From Bacillota bacterium (GTDB taxonomy: Bacteria > Bacillota > Clostridia > Christensenellales > Aristaeellaceae), in assembly GCA_023411375.1 (NCBI GenBank), contig JAEYOW010000010.1, positions 124,001 through 188,000 on the forward strand: 64,000 nt of DNA, given 5' to 3'. The position numbers were made by a program, and so were the translations under genes. Position 1 is the first letter of the stretch. The number at the start of each line of letters is the position of its first letter. Below, one piece after another: positions 25,604-34,140 of this stretch. The notes under the pieces were generated by a model. It was not told the DNA's origin. It ran no database searches and worked only from the letters and a program-made list of their open reading frames with translations.

Positions 25604-26449
25604 ATGAGCGTTTTTGAACACTGGGAGCAACAAAAGCAATCCCTCCGCGCGTCGCTTTCCGCCCAGGGAGATCTGGCTGGCGTTGCGTACGCGGTCCGGC
25701 ACGCGCTTTTACAGGTAGAACAGAACGCGCTGGCCGCGTTGGAGGACGACGTGCTTCGCCAGCAGGCGGGCGTGCTGTTCAGCGGGCTGAAGAACTCCGT
25801 CGGCCTGCTGGAGGCCAACGTGATGACCACCGTTTGGGTACCGCAGTCGCGCAAAGCCAAAACGGGCCGGGCGGGGCGGGTCACGCTGTGGACGGCGGCG
25901 GCGCTTTTACAGGTGTTGGGCGGGCTTTTCTGCTATTTTAAGGGGTTTTGGCTCGGCTGGATTTTGGCGCTTTCAGCGCTGGCCGTAGCGGCATGCGCGC
26001 TTTTCGCCGCGCGCCGAAAGGCCGCGCCCGAGTCTGGGCTTGACGAGGTCCGCGTTACGGTAAAGCCTGATATAGACCGCCTGTTTTCGTTGATGGACGG
26101 GCAGTTACGCGCTATCGACCGTTATCTTAACGATTTTACCTACCTCAACGATCAGCTGCGCGGCGGAACGGAAGGCGCGGACGGCGCGACGCTCGCTCGC
26201 GTGGCGGATTTGCTGGAAGCCCTTTACGAATGCGACGACGAGGCGCGCGCTCCGGTTCAGGAGGCCGCCAGGCAGATGCTGGAGGGCATGGGCCTTTGCG
26301 CGCTTGATTACAGCGACGAAAGCCGCAGGCTGTTTACCGCCCTGCCCAGCAAATCCGAAACCCGCACCCTTTCCCCCGCCATCGTATCCAAGCAGGATTA
26401 CCGGCTGCTCAGGCGCGGCACGGCGGCGGTCAAGATGGATGTGGCGTAA
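25604..26449 (+). CDS. Membrane protein preceding an Hsp70-like gene
   Basis: A 281-residue protein. Residues 1-75 are helical and charged, two close hydrophobic segments at about 87-135 (LWTAAALLQVLGGLFCYF, WLGWILALSALAVAACALF) form a membrane hairpin, and a helical cytosolic domain follows. A weak AGGATA site precedes the ATG of MSVFEHWEQ. An intervening 101 bases separate it from the Hsp70-like gene. The family is not recognised; position suggests it is a membrane partner of that protein. Confidence 0.68.
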   Translation: MSVFEHWEQQKQSLRASLSAQGDLAGVAYAVRHALLQVEQNALAALEDDVLRQQAGVLFSGLKNSVGLLEANVMTTVWVPQSRKAKTGRAGRVTLWTAAALLQVLGGLFCYFKGFWLGWILALSALAVAACALFAARRKAAPESGLDEVRVTVKPDIDRLFSLMDGQLRAIDRYLNDFTYLNDQLRGGTEGADGATLARVADLLEALYECDDEARAPVQEAARQMLEGMGLCALDYSDESRRLFTALPSKSETRTLSPAIVSKQDYRLLRRGTAAVKMDVA

Positions 26450-26550
26450 GGTTGAAGCGCGCGGGGGCCATGCGCCCACCGCGCCTATTGGAAATAGCCC
26501 GTCGGGGAGTTCCGCTTACGCGGACTCTTTCGACGCCCATAAGGAGTACC

Positions 26551-28437
26551 ATGCGATACATCGGCTTTGATATTGGCGACGGCGAAAGCGCTGTCGCCGT
26601 CTTTGAACAGGGTTCCGGGATCGAACCCGCCATTCAACCCATCTGCGGGGTCAAAAGTCTTCTGAGCGCCGTTGGCACAGTGGGCGGCGAAATCGTCGTG
26701 GGCGAGCGCGCCTATACGGACGCTCTCGCCGACGGGCTGAGCGTGCGCTTCAAGAGCCGCTTTACCTCCGACCCCGCAAGCTATGAGGATATCGTGCGCT
26801 TCACGCGCGGCGTGCTGGGCGAGCTTCGCGACGCCGGCTTGCCGCGCCAGGGCGACCGTTTTGTGGTTGGCTGCCCCGCCGGCTGGAACGCCGCCTGCCG
26901 CGTCCGCTACCGCGACCTGCTGATCCGCGCGGGCGTGGAAGCGCCGCAGGTCATCTCCGAATCACGCGCAGCGTTTCTCTACGCCAAATATGCCAAAACC
27001 GTCGCTCTGGATGTGGATGTGCTTAATCAGAGCGCGCTGGTTGTGGATATCGGCAGCTCTACGCTGGATTTCGCCTATATTGTGGATGGGCGCGAGACGG
27101 GCGTGGGCACCTTCGGGCACACGGCGCTGGGCGGAGGCCTGCTGGACGCCGGGCTTCTGCGCCGCGCGGTGGAAAAAAGCCGCGACCGCGACGCGGTGCG
27201 CCGCGTATTCAGCGAGAGCCGAAGCTGGTACAGCTATTGTGAAATCGAGGCCAGGCGCGTCAAGGAGGACTTTTTCACCCGCCTCGCGTCCGACCCGGGC
27301 GCGTGCGTGAAAAAACAGCTTCGCCTGTGCTACGACGGCGTTCAAAAGCTCCAGCTTCAGCTTGACGCGGCGGAGGCCGCCCGTCTGGTGGACGAGCCTC
27401 TTCCCGAGCTTAACGGTCAGAGCTTTGCCCAAGCCGTTGAAGCCGCGCTTCAAAACGCCGCGCGCATTACGGCGGACAGGCCGCCCAAGCTGGTGCTACT
27501 GACCGGAGGCGCGTCCCGCATGCCGTTTTTCCGCGAACTTTGCCGCGAGGCGTTTTCGGACGCGGCGGTCGTCTGCTGCCCCGAGCCGGAGTTTTCCATC
27601 GCCAAGGGATTAAGCTACGCGGGCTGGATCGATGAGAACCTTCGCGCCTTCCGCCAGGCCATTCAGGATGAAATTACCGACGAGCGGGTATCCACGCTTG
27701 TGCGCGAAGCGCTGCCCGCGCTGATGCCCGGCGTGATCGACGCGCTGCTCACCCTTTTGGTGGACGAGGCGGCCCTGCCCATCGCCAACCAGTGGAAGGC
27801 GGGTCAAATCGACACGCTGGCCGAAATGAACGGGCGCATGCGCGAGCGCATGGCGCGCGTGCTGGAATCCGCCCTGGCACAGGACGCGCTCGCGCCCGTC
27901 GTGCACCTGTGGCTTCAGGGGCTCAACGTCAGGTTACAATCGATGGTAGATCCTATCTGCGACCGCTTCGACGTGCCGCGCCGCGAAATGCGGATCGATC
28001 TCGCGGCGGGCGGCGCGGGCAGCGTGGCGATCCGGGCGGACCATCTGGTCGGGTTCAACGTGCTGGGCGCGGTGATGGGCGTCATCGTAAGCGTTGCGGT
28101 CGGGCTCCTGTGTGGCGGAGAGGGCGTGGCGCTTATCGCCGCGGGCCCTCTGGGCTTTCTGGCCGGGATATGCATCGGCGCGGTGATGTCGCTTTTCGGC
28201 TATAAGGCCATCTCCGATGCGATGATGAAAATGAAGATTCCGCCGCTTCTGCGCCGCGTCAACTTTGAAAAAAAGCTGAATGGCGAAAGCGTCCGCAAAA
28301 AGTTGCGCGACGCGTTAAAAAAAGAGCTGTGCGGCGAGGGCAGCGCGTTTCAGGCTCAGGTGACGGACGGCTTCACCCGTTCCTTCCGCGCCTATTTGCG
28401 GCAAATCGCGCAGGCGGCGGAAATCCCGATCGAGTAA
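26551..28437 (+). CDS. Divergent Hsp70/actin-like ATPase with C-terminal glycine-rich membrane hairpin
   Basis: A 628-residue protein. The actin-fold ATPase domain (about 1-370) shows GFDIGDGESAVAVF, VVDIGSSTLDFAYI and LLTGGASRMPFF, the phosphate-1, phosphate-2 and adenosine motifs. A helical part replaces the normal substrate-binding domain. Residues about 498-555 are hydrophobic and Gly-rich, then a basic amphipathic C-terminus (KLNGESVRKKLRDALKKEL) follows. The ATG is served by AAGGAG. It is not a conventional DnaK. Membrane-linked Hsp70-like ATPases of this layout are seen in Clostridia but have no agreed function. Confidence 0.8.
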   Translation: MRYIGFDIGDGESAVAVFEQGSGIEPAIQPICGVKSLLSAVGTVGGEIVVGERAYTDALADGLSVRFKSRFTSDPASYEDIVRFTRGVLGELRDAGLPRQGDRFVVGCPAGWNAACRVRYRDLLIRAGVEAPQVISESRAAFLYAKYAKTVALDVDVLNQSALVVDIGSSTLDFAYIVDGRETGVGTFGHTALGGGLLDAGLLRRAVEKSRDRDAVRRVFSESRSWYSYCEIEARRVKEDFFTRLASDPGACVKKQLRLCYDGVQKLQLQLDAAEAARLVDEPLPELNGQSFAQAVEAALQNAARITADRPPKLVLLTGGASRMPFFRELCREAFSDAAVVCCPEPEFSIAKGLSYAGWIDENLRAFRQAIQDEITDERVSTLVREALPALMPGVIDALLTLLVDEAALPIANQWKAGQIDTLAEMNGRMRERMARVLESALAQDALAPVVHLWLQGLNVRLQSMVDPICDRFDVPRREMRIDLAAGGAGSVAIRADHLVGFNVLGAVMGVIVSVAVGLLCGGEGVALIAAGPLGFLAGICIGAVMSLFGYKAISDAMMKMKIPPLLRRVNFEKKLNGESVRKKLRDALKKELCGEGSAFQAQVTDGFTRSFRAYLRQIAQAAEIPIE

Positions 28438-28471
28438 AGCCCCCAAAACCGCCTGGATTTCACAAAATTCC

Positions 28472-28498
28472 TTGACATTGCGCGCTGTTTGTGATAAT
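28472..28498 (+). promoter_or_regulatory. Promoter of the rplU-prp-rpmA operon
   Basis: A perfect TTGACA (28472-28477) is followed after 15 bases by GATAAT (28493-28498), or after 16 by ATAATG. The leader RNA begins a few bases downstream. Confidence 0.65.
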
Positions 28499-28502
28499 GT
28501 TT

Positions 28503-28590
28503 TTCGGTAAGCCGCTCAAGCGGGGTTTTCAAGTGCGTGAAAGCGCCACCCGTTCACGCTTGGCGAGTATGTATCAGGAGGTGCTTTGCC
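28503..28590 (+). ncRNA. Candidate ribosomal protein L21 leader RNA
   Basis: The leader upstream of rplU contains a GCCGCTCAAGCGG hairpin (28511-28523) and a second stem with GCGTGAA (28535-28541) pairing TTCACGC (28553-28559), before the AGGAGGTG site. Firmicutes carry an L21 leader that regulates rplU autogenously, and location and hairpins fit. Assignment rests on context and needs a covariance search. Confidence 0.5.
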
Positions 28591-28896
28591 ATGTACGCAG
28601 TAATCGTAACCGGTGGCAAGCAATACCGTGTGTCCCAGGGGGACGTCATTTATGTGGAGAAGCTCGATCAGGAGATCGACAGCAAGGTCAGCTTCGACGT
28701 GCTGATGCTCGGCTCCGGCGACAGCGTTGAGGTCGGTTCCCCGACGCTCGCGGGCGCGAAGGTCGAAGGCAAGATTCTGGGCCAGGTTAAGGGCGAAAAG
28801 ATCATCATTTACAAGTACAAGAGCAAGAAGAACTATCACCGCAAGGCGGGTCACCGTCAGGCGTACACCAAGGTGGAAATCACCGCCGTCGGCTGA
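28591..28896 (+). CDS. rplU: Ribosomal protein bL21
   Basis: A 101-residue protein starting MYAVIVTGGKQYRVSQGD, the bL21 signature, and ending in the basic KYKSKKNYHRKAGHRQAYTKVEI segment, of which KNYHRKxGHRQ is diagnostic. It binds 23S rRNA in the large subunit. The AGGAGG site is well spaced. The stop overlaps the prp start by one base (TGATG), the conserved order in Firmicutes. Confidence 0.98.
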   Translation: MYAVIVTGGKQYRVSQGDVIYVEKLDQEIDSKVSFDVLMLGSGDSVEVGSPTLAGAKVEGKILGQVKGEKIIIYKYKSKKNYHRKAGHRQAYTKVEITAVG

Positions 28897-29219
28897 TGAC
28901 CACCGTAGAAGTAAGGCGGGATGAGGGCGGGGTTTGCGGCCTTCGCGTCAGCGGGCACGCGGGCTACGCGCAAAGCGGCGGAGATATTGTTTGCGCCGCG
29001 GCCAGCGTACTCATCACCACCTGTGCCAACGCTTTGGAAAGCGTCGCGGGCATTCGCCCCCTTGTCAGGGAGCGGCGCGACCCCGCGGAACTTCTGGTCG
29101 CTCTCCCGCCCGGCCTTTCGCCGCAGCAGGAGCACGACGCGCGGGTTATTCTGCGGGCCACGCTTCAGGGTTTTAGCGACGTGGCGGCGCAGTATCCCCG
29201 GTACTTACAAATAATCTGA
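28896..29219 (+). CDS. prp: Ribosomal-processing cysteine protease Prp
   Basis: A 107-residue protein with the Prp motif GHAGYAQSGGDIVCAAAS. His21 and Cys33 form the catalytic dyad. Prp removes the N-terminal extension of L27 in Firmicutes, which is needed for functional ribosomes. The gene lies between rplU and rpmA, as in Staphylococcus and Bacillus (ysxB), and starts within the rplU stop codon. The rpmA product here carries the expected cleavage sequence. Confidence 0.95.
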   Translation: MTTVEVRRDEGGVCGLRVSGHAGYAQSGGDIVCAAASVLITTCANALESVAGIRPLVRERRDPAELLVALPPGLSPQQEHDARVILRATLQGFSDVAAQYPRYLQII

Positions 29220-29234
29220 TGGGAGGACATCATC

Positions 29235-29531
29235 ATGTTGAAGCTTAATCTTCAATTTTTCGCCCATAAAAAAGGTATGGGCTCCACCCGTAACGGCCGC
29301 GACAGCGAAAGCAAGCGTCTTGGACCCAAGCGCGCGGACGGCCAGTTTTCTCTGGCGGGCAATATCCTTGTGCGCCAGCGCGGCACCCATATCCATCCCG
29401 GCCTGAACGTGGGCATCGGCAGCGACGATACCCTGTTTGCCAAGGTGGACGGCATCGTGCGCTTTGAGCGCAAGGGCCGCGACAAGAAGCAGGTCAGCGT
29501 GTATCCCGTGGATACCGCCGCCGCGCAGTAA
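29235..29531 (+). CDS. rpmA: Ribosomal protein bL27 with Prp-cleaved extension
   Basis: A 98-residue protein. The first nine residues MLKLNLQFF followed by AHKKG are the cleavable Firmicutes extension, normally cut after the second Phe by Prp. The mature core GSTRNGRDSESKRLGPKRADGQ is strongly conserved bL27. L27 reaches the peptidyl transferase centre, so the extension must be removed. GGGAGG precedes the ATG. Confidence 0.98.
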   Translation: MLKLNLQFFAHKKGMGSTRNGRDSESKRLGPKRADGQFSLAGNILVRQRGTHIHPGLNVGIGSDDTLFAKVDGIVRFERKGRDKKQVSVYPVDTAAAQ

Positions 29532-29547
29532 TTCGTACAGAAAAAAA

Positions 29548-29587
29548 AGAAGTCGCCGCTTCCATAGCGAGGCGGCTTCTCTTTTTT
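29548..29587 (+). terminator. Intrinsic terminator of the rplU operon
   Basis: AGAAGTCGCC at 29548-29557 pairs with GGCGGCTTCT at 29571-29580 (one G-T pair), followed by CTTTTTTC. It is a textbook rho-independent terminator 16 bases after the rpmA stop. Confidence 0.9.
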
Positions 29588-29623
29588 CACTCCCCCAAAT
29601 GAAGAAAGGACGCTGATTGCGCC

Positions 29624-30322
29624 TTGATCGGTACGCTCATTAACTTTGCCGCTATCATCGCGGGTTCCGCGGCCGGGCTGCTTTTGCGCAAGGGCATGAA
29701 GCCCCGCGTATCCCAAACGGTGATGCAAGGCATCGGCCTCAGCGTCATCCTGGTCGGGCTGATGGGCGCGGTAAAAACCCAGAACACGCTTCTGGTCATC
29801 CTTTCGATGGTCGTGGGCGGGGTGATCGGCTCGCTGATCGACGTTGACGGCAGGATGAACCGGCTCGGCGCTTATGCTCAACGCAAGCTCGCGCGCGGCC
29901 AGGAGGGAGATAATACCTTTGCCAAGGGTTTTGTAACGGCCACCCTGGTTTTTTGCGTGGGGGCCATGGCGGTCGTGGGCGCGTTGGACAGCGGCATCCG
30001 CGGCGACCACACCACCCTCATTGCCAAATCCGCGCTGGACGGCGTGGCAGCCGTTGTGTTCGCAAGCTCTCTGGGCGTGGGCGTGATGCTGTCCGCGCTG
30101 CCGGTGCTCCTTTATCAGGGCGCGATCGCGCTGCTGGGCAACGCCGTCGCCCCGCTGTTAAGCGAGCTGGTTATCACCGAGATGAGCGCGGTTGGCGGGC
30201 TGCTCATCATGGGAATCGGGCTGAATATGCTGTTGGATAAGGATATCAAGGTCGCAAACCTGCTGCCCGCCATACTGGTTCCGTTTCTCTATTTCCCTCT
30301 CTGCCAACTGTTTATGAGGTGA
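29624..30322 (+). CDS. DUF554 family membrane protein
   Basis: A 232-residue protein with about six hydrophobic segments and the DUF554 N-terminus IGTLINFAAIIAGSAAGLLLRKGM. The start is a TTG at 29624; no ATG is near and an AAAGGA site lies about 13 bases upstream. DUF554 (YdfK/YqgA-type) proteins are inner-membrane proteins of uncertain function, suggested to be transporters. It lies just after the rplU terminator and five bases before the SAH hydrolase gene. Confidence 0.82.
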   Translation: MIGTLINFAAIIAGSAAGLLLRKGMKPRVSQTVMQGIGLSVILVGLMGAVKTQNTLLVILSMVVGGVIGSLIDVDGRMNRLGAYAQRKLARGQEGDNTFAKGFVTATLVFCVGAMAVVGALDSGIRGDHTTLIAKSALDGVAAVVFASSLGVGVMLSALPVLLYQGAIALLGNAVAPLLSELVITEMSAVGGLLIMGIGLNMLLDKDIKVANLLPAILVPFLYFPLCQLFMR

Positions 30323-30327
30323 TTTAC

Positions 30328-31566
30328 ATGGCTTCCATCATCAAGGACGTATCGCTCGCGCCGCAGGGGGCGCAAAAAATCGAATGGGCTCGCCGCCACA
30401 TGACGGTGCTTAACGGCATTGCGGAGGATTTCCGCCGCGGGCAGCCTTTTCGCGGATTAAAGGTAGCGCTTTCCATCCACCTTGAGGCCAAAACCGCCTA
30501 TCTGGCGCAGGTGCTCCATCAGGGCGGCGCGGAGGTTTACGCAACGGGCAGCAACCCGCTTTCCACCCAGGACGACGTGTGCGCCGGGCTGGCTCAAAGC
30601 GGCGTGACCGTTTATGCCACGCATGCGTGCACGCCGGATGAATACCACGATTATCTCTGCCGCGCGCTTTGCGTCAAGCCGGACGTGATCATCGACGACG
30701 GCGGCGATATGGTGCATATTTTGCACGAGGAGCATCCTGAATGGGCTGAAAACCTGCGCGGCGGTTGCGAGGAAACCACCACCGGCGTCATCCGGCTGCG
30801 CAACCGCGCGGCTGCGGGCACGCTCAAATTTCCCATGTTCAACATTAACGACGCGGACTGCAAGCACCTGTTTGACAACCGCTACGGCACCGGCCAGAGC
30901 GTGTGGGACGGCATTATGCGCACCACCAACCTGACCGTCGCGGGCTCCACCGTCGTGGTGGCGGGCTACGGCTGGTGCGGTAAGGGCGTGAGCATGCGGG
31001 CAAAGGGCCTGGGGGCGAAGGTGATCGTTACCGAGGTCAATCCCGTGCGCGCCATCGAGGCTGTGATGGACGGCTTTACCGTCCTGCCCATGGACGAGGC
31101 CGCGGCGCTTGGCGACCTGTTCATCACCGTGACGGGCTGCGCGGGCGTCGTAACCCCCGCGCACATGCTCCAAATGAAGGACGGCGCGATGATGTGCAAC
31201 GCCGGCCACTTCGACGTGGAGGTAGACGTGGCGGGCCTTCGCAAAATGGCGAAGGAAAGCGGAGAAATCCGAAAGAACATCGAGGCCTTTACCCTGGAAA
31301 ACGGCAAGACCGTCTATCTGCTCGCGCAAGGGCGGCTGGTCAACCTTGCCGCCGGCGACGGCCATCCGGTGGAAATTATGGACATGAGCTTCGCGCTCCA
31401 GGCCCAGTGCGCCGCGCGCATGGCCCAAAACAGCTGCGCGCTCAAGCCCGGCCTGTACGCCGTGCCCGAGGATATCGACCGGGATGTGGCGCACCGCAAG
31501 CTCACTGCTCTGGGCGTAAGCATGGACGTACTGACACCGGAGCAGGAGCGCTATCTGCTGGGATAG
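30328..31566 (+). CDS. ahcY: Adenosylhomocysteinase (S-adenosylhomocysteine hydrolase)
   Basis: A 412-residue protein with SIHLEAKTAYLAQVL and GSNPLSTQDDVCAGL in the substrate domain, DDGGDMVHIL and EETTTGVIRL, and the Rossmann NAD loop VVVAGYGWCGKGVSMRAKGLGA at about residues 210-231. It splits S-adenosylhomocysteine into homocysteine and adenosine and so relieves inhibition of methyltransferases. It lacks the extra insertion of the long eukaryal and proteobacterial forms, fitting the shorter Thermotoga/archaeal type. ATG is served by GAGGTGATT. Many Clostridia use MTA/SAH nucleosidase instead, so this route is of note beside two UroD-type methyltransferase relatives elsewhere in the window. 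Confidence 0.93.
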   Translation: MASIIKDVSLAPQGAQKIEWARRHMTVLNGIAEDFRRGQPFRGLKVALSIHLEAKTAYLAQVLHQGGAEVYATGSNPLSTQDDVCAGLAQSGVTVYATHACTPDEYHDYLCRALCVKPDVIIDDGGDMVHILHEEHPEWAENLRGGCEETTTGVIRLRNRAAAGTLKFPMFNINDADCKHLFDNRYGTGQSVWDGIMRTTNLTVAGSTVVVAGYGWCGKGVSMRAKGLGAKVIVTEVNPVRAIEAVMDGFTVLPMDEAAALGDLFITVTGCAGVVTPAHMLQMKDGAMMCNAGHFDVEVDVAGLRKMAKESGEIRKNIEAFTLENGKTVYLLAQGRLVNLAAGDGHPVEIMDMSFALQAQCAARMAQNSCALKPGLYAVPEDIDRDVAHRKLTALGVSMDVLTPEQERYLLG

Positions 31567-31586
31567 GCGGACGGCAAAATGCGGGG

Positions 31587-31717
31587 TGAAGGGGGCTGCT
31601 CCCCCTTCCGGGGCTTGGGGCAACGCCCCAATGCCTTACGCTGCCGCGCTTTCTCGCAAGCGTTGCGAGCGCCCAACGGGCGCAAAAAACGCGGCTCGCT
31701 CCCATTGCATGTTTTTT
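31587..31717 (+). repeat. Dispersed repeat, copy A (inverted with copy at 34141-34272)
   Basis: About 130 bases that include CGCAAGCGTTGCGAGCGCCC and GCAAAAAACGCGGCTC, closely matched by the reverse complement of 34141-34272. It contains an internal palindromic CGCAAGCGTTGCG. Both copies sit in intergenic space after a gene end. It may be a non-autonomous interspersed element. Confidence 0.8.
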
Positions 31718-31827
31718 TCAATGGCCTGTGGCTTCCCAACGCTCGGGAAGCCTTTTTAGAGTTACGAATTTTCTTATTTTCAAATTCCTCCTATAAAATA
31801 TTACCATATACTACTCTGTGTGATTTA

Positions 31828-31857
31828 TTACAATCGAATCATAGAATATGGTATGCT
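31828..31857 (+). promoter_or_regulatory. Candidate promoter of the RHH gene
   Basis: TTACAA (31828-31833) and TATGCT (31852-31857) are 18 bases apart in an AT-rich stretch, 19 bases before the next start codon. Confidence 0.45.
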
Positions 31858-31875
31858 TCTGACAGAGGTGGTCAT

Positions 31876-32094
31876 ATGCCTTTGTACCAGACCAGGCCCT
31901 TAAAGCAGAGGGTCAGCGTCACGCTAGACGAGGACGTGATTGAGACTGTCAAAATTCTTGCGGAGGACAACGACCGTTCTTTCTCCCAATATATCAACCT
32001 TTTGCTGAAAAGGCATATCGACGAAGAAAAAGACAATTTAGAAACTCGCCACCCTGCCGGAGCGAATCCCGACCGTTGCGCCCGGCTTGGTTAG
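31876..32094 (+). CDS. Ribbon-helix-helix DNA-binding protein
   Basis: A 72-residue protein. QRVSVTLDEDVIETVKILAEDNDRSFSQYINLLLKRHI matches a CopG/Arc-like ribbon-helix-helix fold with a beta-strand followed by two helices. A GAGGTGG site serves the ATG. Such proteins are often antitoxins or plasmid/phage regulators, but no toxin gene follows on the same strand; the next gene is convergent with a four-base overlap at the stop codons. The gene is in a more AT-rich block between two inverted dispersed repeats. Confidence 0.75.
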   Translation: MPLYQTRPLKQRVSVTLDEDVIETVKILAEDNDRSFSQYINLLLKRHIDEEKDNLETRHPAGANPDRCARLG

Positions 32095-32360
32095 GCTTCT
32101 CTTAAATTTAGATAATAGATGAACCAGTCTGTCATCAGGGATGCCATCTCGTCCTTTTCGAGCTGTCCAGCCTGCTTAAACAAACCATACAGTTCGCCAT
32201 CCTCTGAAAGCATCGTTTCCATCACCCAGCGTCTCAGCGAAAAATGCGCCGGGGATATCATAGTAGACCAGCGGCCGTCGCGCCTGCGCGGATGATATGT
32301 CCTGAATTGCCTCTCCATTTCGGGAAAATATTTTTCAATTGCATTAAATAGCTTCATCAT
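32091..32360 (-). CDS. Hypothetical small protein convergent with RHH gene
   Basis: An 89-residue helical protein (MMKLFNAIEKYFPEME...DWFIYYLNLREA) with basic patches (YHPRRRDGRW). Two adjacent ATGs follow AGGGTG. No domain is recognised. It overlaps the 3' end of the RHH gene by four bases on the opposite strand, so the two are not an ordinary toxin-antitoxin operon. AT-rich context suggests acquisition. Function unknown. Confidence 0.55.
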   Translation of the reverse strand: MMKLFNAIEKYFPEMERQFRTYHPRRRDGRWSTMISPAHFSLRRWVMETMLSEDGELYGLFKQAGQLEKDEMASLMTDWFIYYLNLREA

Positions 32361-32471
32361 AATCACCCTAAAACCATACTTTTCTATAATTATATCATGC
32401 ATTTATACCATGTATCAATGTTACCGGGTATGACTTTGTATCACCTATTCCCGCGCTATGTAAATGCCCGC

Positions 32472-32500
32472 TGGTCATAACATCCATGTTGTGGTATACT
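32472..32500 (+). promoter_or_regulatory. Candidate promoter for GGDEF gene
   Basis: TGGTCA (32472-32477) and TATACT (32495-32500) are 17 bases apart, 84 bases before the start. Confidence 0.5.
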
Positions 32501-32583
32501 CATTAGGTATTACACGCGTTTGATGAAAACAAAATGTTCACGTAATCATTCGGCGCGGCACGTATAGCGGGAGAGATGCCTTC

Positions 32584-34068
32584 ATGACTACCGACGAAGT
32601 AAAACGTTTGAATACTGCCGATACAGTGATTAACAGAAATCTGGATATCAAGCAGGATTGCCGCCAAATTATCGATACGCTTGCTGCGCAGTTTTTAACC
32701 TTTCAACGCGTTTCACTGGAAACGGGAGAATGGCGTCCGCTGGTGCTTTCCAGCTATTATTCGGATATGATGAAAAAATGCAAAACGTGGGATGAGCTGA
32801 TTCCCCATATTGAGGAGTACATACATCCGGACGACCGGAAGCATTTCCGCGAAACCGTCTGCACGCGAAATATCCGCGAAAAATTGACGGACGCCGGCTA
32901 TATGGAAATCGAGTACCGCAGGCTCATTAAAGGGGAGGACCTGGCGGGCTTTCACTATGGCTGGATATACGCAATGGTCATCCGCTCGCTGGACAGCCGC
33001 GGCAAGCCCAGCAATTTTGTCACCATGACCTCGCAGGATGTAACCGCATTGCACCGGGAGATTGAAACCAGAACCAGAGCGGAGGAAAACAACCGCCTTC
33101 TGGAAGACGCATTGCGTATGGGAAACCTCCTGTCCGACTCGCATCGCTACCCCGAGCGCCGGATGATGGCGTTAAAAATTCTGGGTGAAATGCAAGGCGC
33201 GGATATGGTTCGTATCGTAAAGGTCACACATCGCGGCGCTGATGATTACACGATGGAATCGGTTGAAACCTGGCATAAGAATAACCTTGTGCGCTCTCAG
33301 GATTACCGGCTTGCCGAAATCGACCGTTCCGGCTTTTTACCGGTTCTCAAGGATCTCATCAATGGGGAAATCATCGATACAAACTGGGCCGGCGACCCTT
33401 TTCATTATCAGAAATATCTGCCAAAAATCCACGCGACCAATTTAAAGCATACCATCCTCATGCCCATCAAATTCAGAAACGGTAATTTTTTCGGGTATCT
33501 TTTTGTGTGCAACCCAACCAGAGAGCTTGTTAACAAGACCGTTTTGGAAATGATCACCCTTTACTTCAGCCTGGCGTGCGAAAACGCGCTTGAGCAGCAG
33601 CGAATTGAACGCATGAGCTATTATGACGCGATCACCTCGGTTTACAACAGCAACGCGTATGCCGACTACCTCCACGCGGCGCATGGCAGGCGGCGGCCGT
33701 GCGGGTGCATCTTTATCGACGTTAACGGGCTGCACGAGTATAACCATATGCAAGGGCACATTGCCGGGGATGAAATGCTTCGGACCATTGCCGGCGTTGT
33801 AAAAACCACGGCCAAAGAAGGCAAAACCTACCGGATTGGCGGCGATGAGTTTCTCGTGATTTATGAGGACGCCGCCGCCATGCATGTGGAGCGCGACGCG
33901 CGGCGCATCCGGGATATGGTGAGCGATAGCGGATTTTCCGTCTCCGTCGGTTTTGCGTATGATCCTGCCTGCGGCAATGTGGAGGCCCTTGTGAAACTGG
34001 CGGATGAACGGATGTACGCGGATAAAAACCTGTTTTACCAGCAGAGCGGGCTGCGCCAGCGGGAATAG
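32584..34068 (+). CDS. PAS/GAF-like sensor with GGDEF domain (diguanylate cyclase)
   Basis: A 494-residue cytoplasmic protein. A PAS-like region (about 30-160, with EEYIHPDDRKHF), a GAF-like region (about 185-335) and a C-terminal GGDEF domain (about 335-490) are seen. The active loop IGGDEFLVI is intact, so it should make cyclic di-GMP; no RxxD inhibitory site precedes it. The start of the domain reads YDAITSVYNSNAY in place of the common DxLTGLxNR. No transmembrane segment is visible, so the signal is probably cytosolic. GGGAGAGATG precedes the ATG. It lies in the block bracketed by inverted repeats. Confidence 0.9.
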   Translation: MTTDEVKRLNTADTVINRNLDIKQDCRQIIDTLAAQFLTFQRVSLETGEWRPLVLSSYYSDMMKKCKTWDELIPHIEEYIHPDDRKHFRETVCTRNIREKLTDAGYMEIEYRRLIKGEDLAGFHYGWIYAMVIRSLDSRGKPSNFVTMTSQDVTALHREIETRTRAEENNRLLEDALRMGNLLSDSHRYPERRMMALKILGEMQGADMVRIVKVTHRGADDYTMESVETWHKNNLVRSQDYRLAEIDRSGFLPVLKDLINGEIIDTNWAGDPFHYQKYLPKIHATNLKHTILMPIKFRNGNFFGYLFVCNPTRELVNKTVLEMITLYFSLACENALEQQRIERMSYYDAITSVYNSNAYADYLHAAHGRRRPCGCIFIDVNGLHEYNHMQGHIAGDEMLRTIAGVVKTTAKEGKTYRIGGDEFLVIYEDAAAMHVERDARRIRDMVSDSGFSVSVGFAYDPACGNVEALVKLADERMYADKNLFYQQSGLRQRE

Positions 34069-34094
34069 GCGGCGGGCGCTTCCGTCCAAAAACG

Positions 34095-34129
34095 AGAAAA
34101 ATCCCCGTCCAGCCCTCTGCCGGACGGGG
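34095..34129 (-). terminator. Terminator for the minus-strand aldo/keto reductase transcript
   Basis: CCCCGTCC (34103-34110) pairs with GGACGGGG (34122-34129), and on the minus strand the stem is followed by ATTTTTCTC. It follows the dispersed repeat copy B and probably ends transcripts entering from 34296. Confidence 0.6.
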
Positions 34130-34140
34130 AGTCAGGACGT

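Noticed and set aside
31876..32360. Toxin-antitoxin operon (RHH plus hypothetical)
   Set aside because: The genes are convergent, not in one transcript, and the second protein shows no toxin motif.
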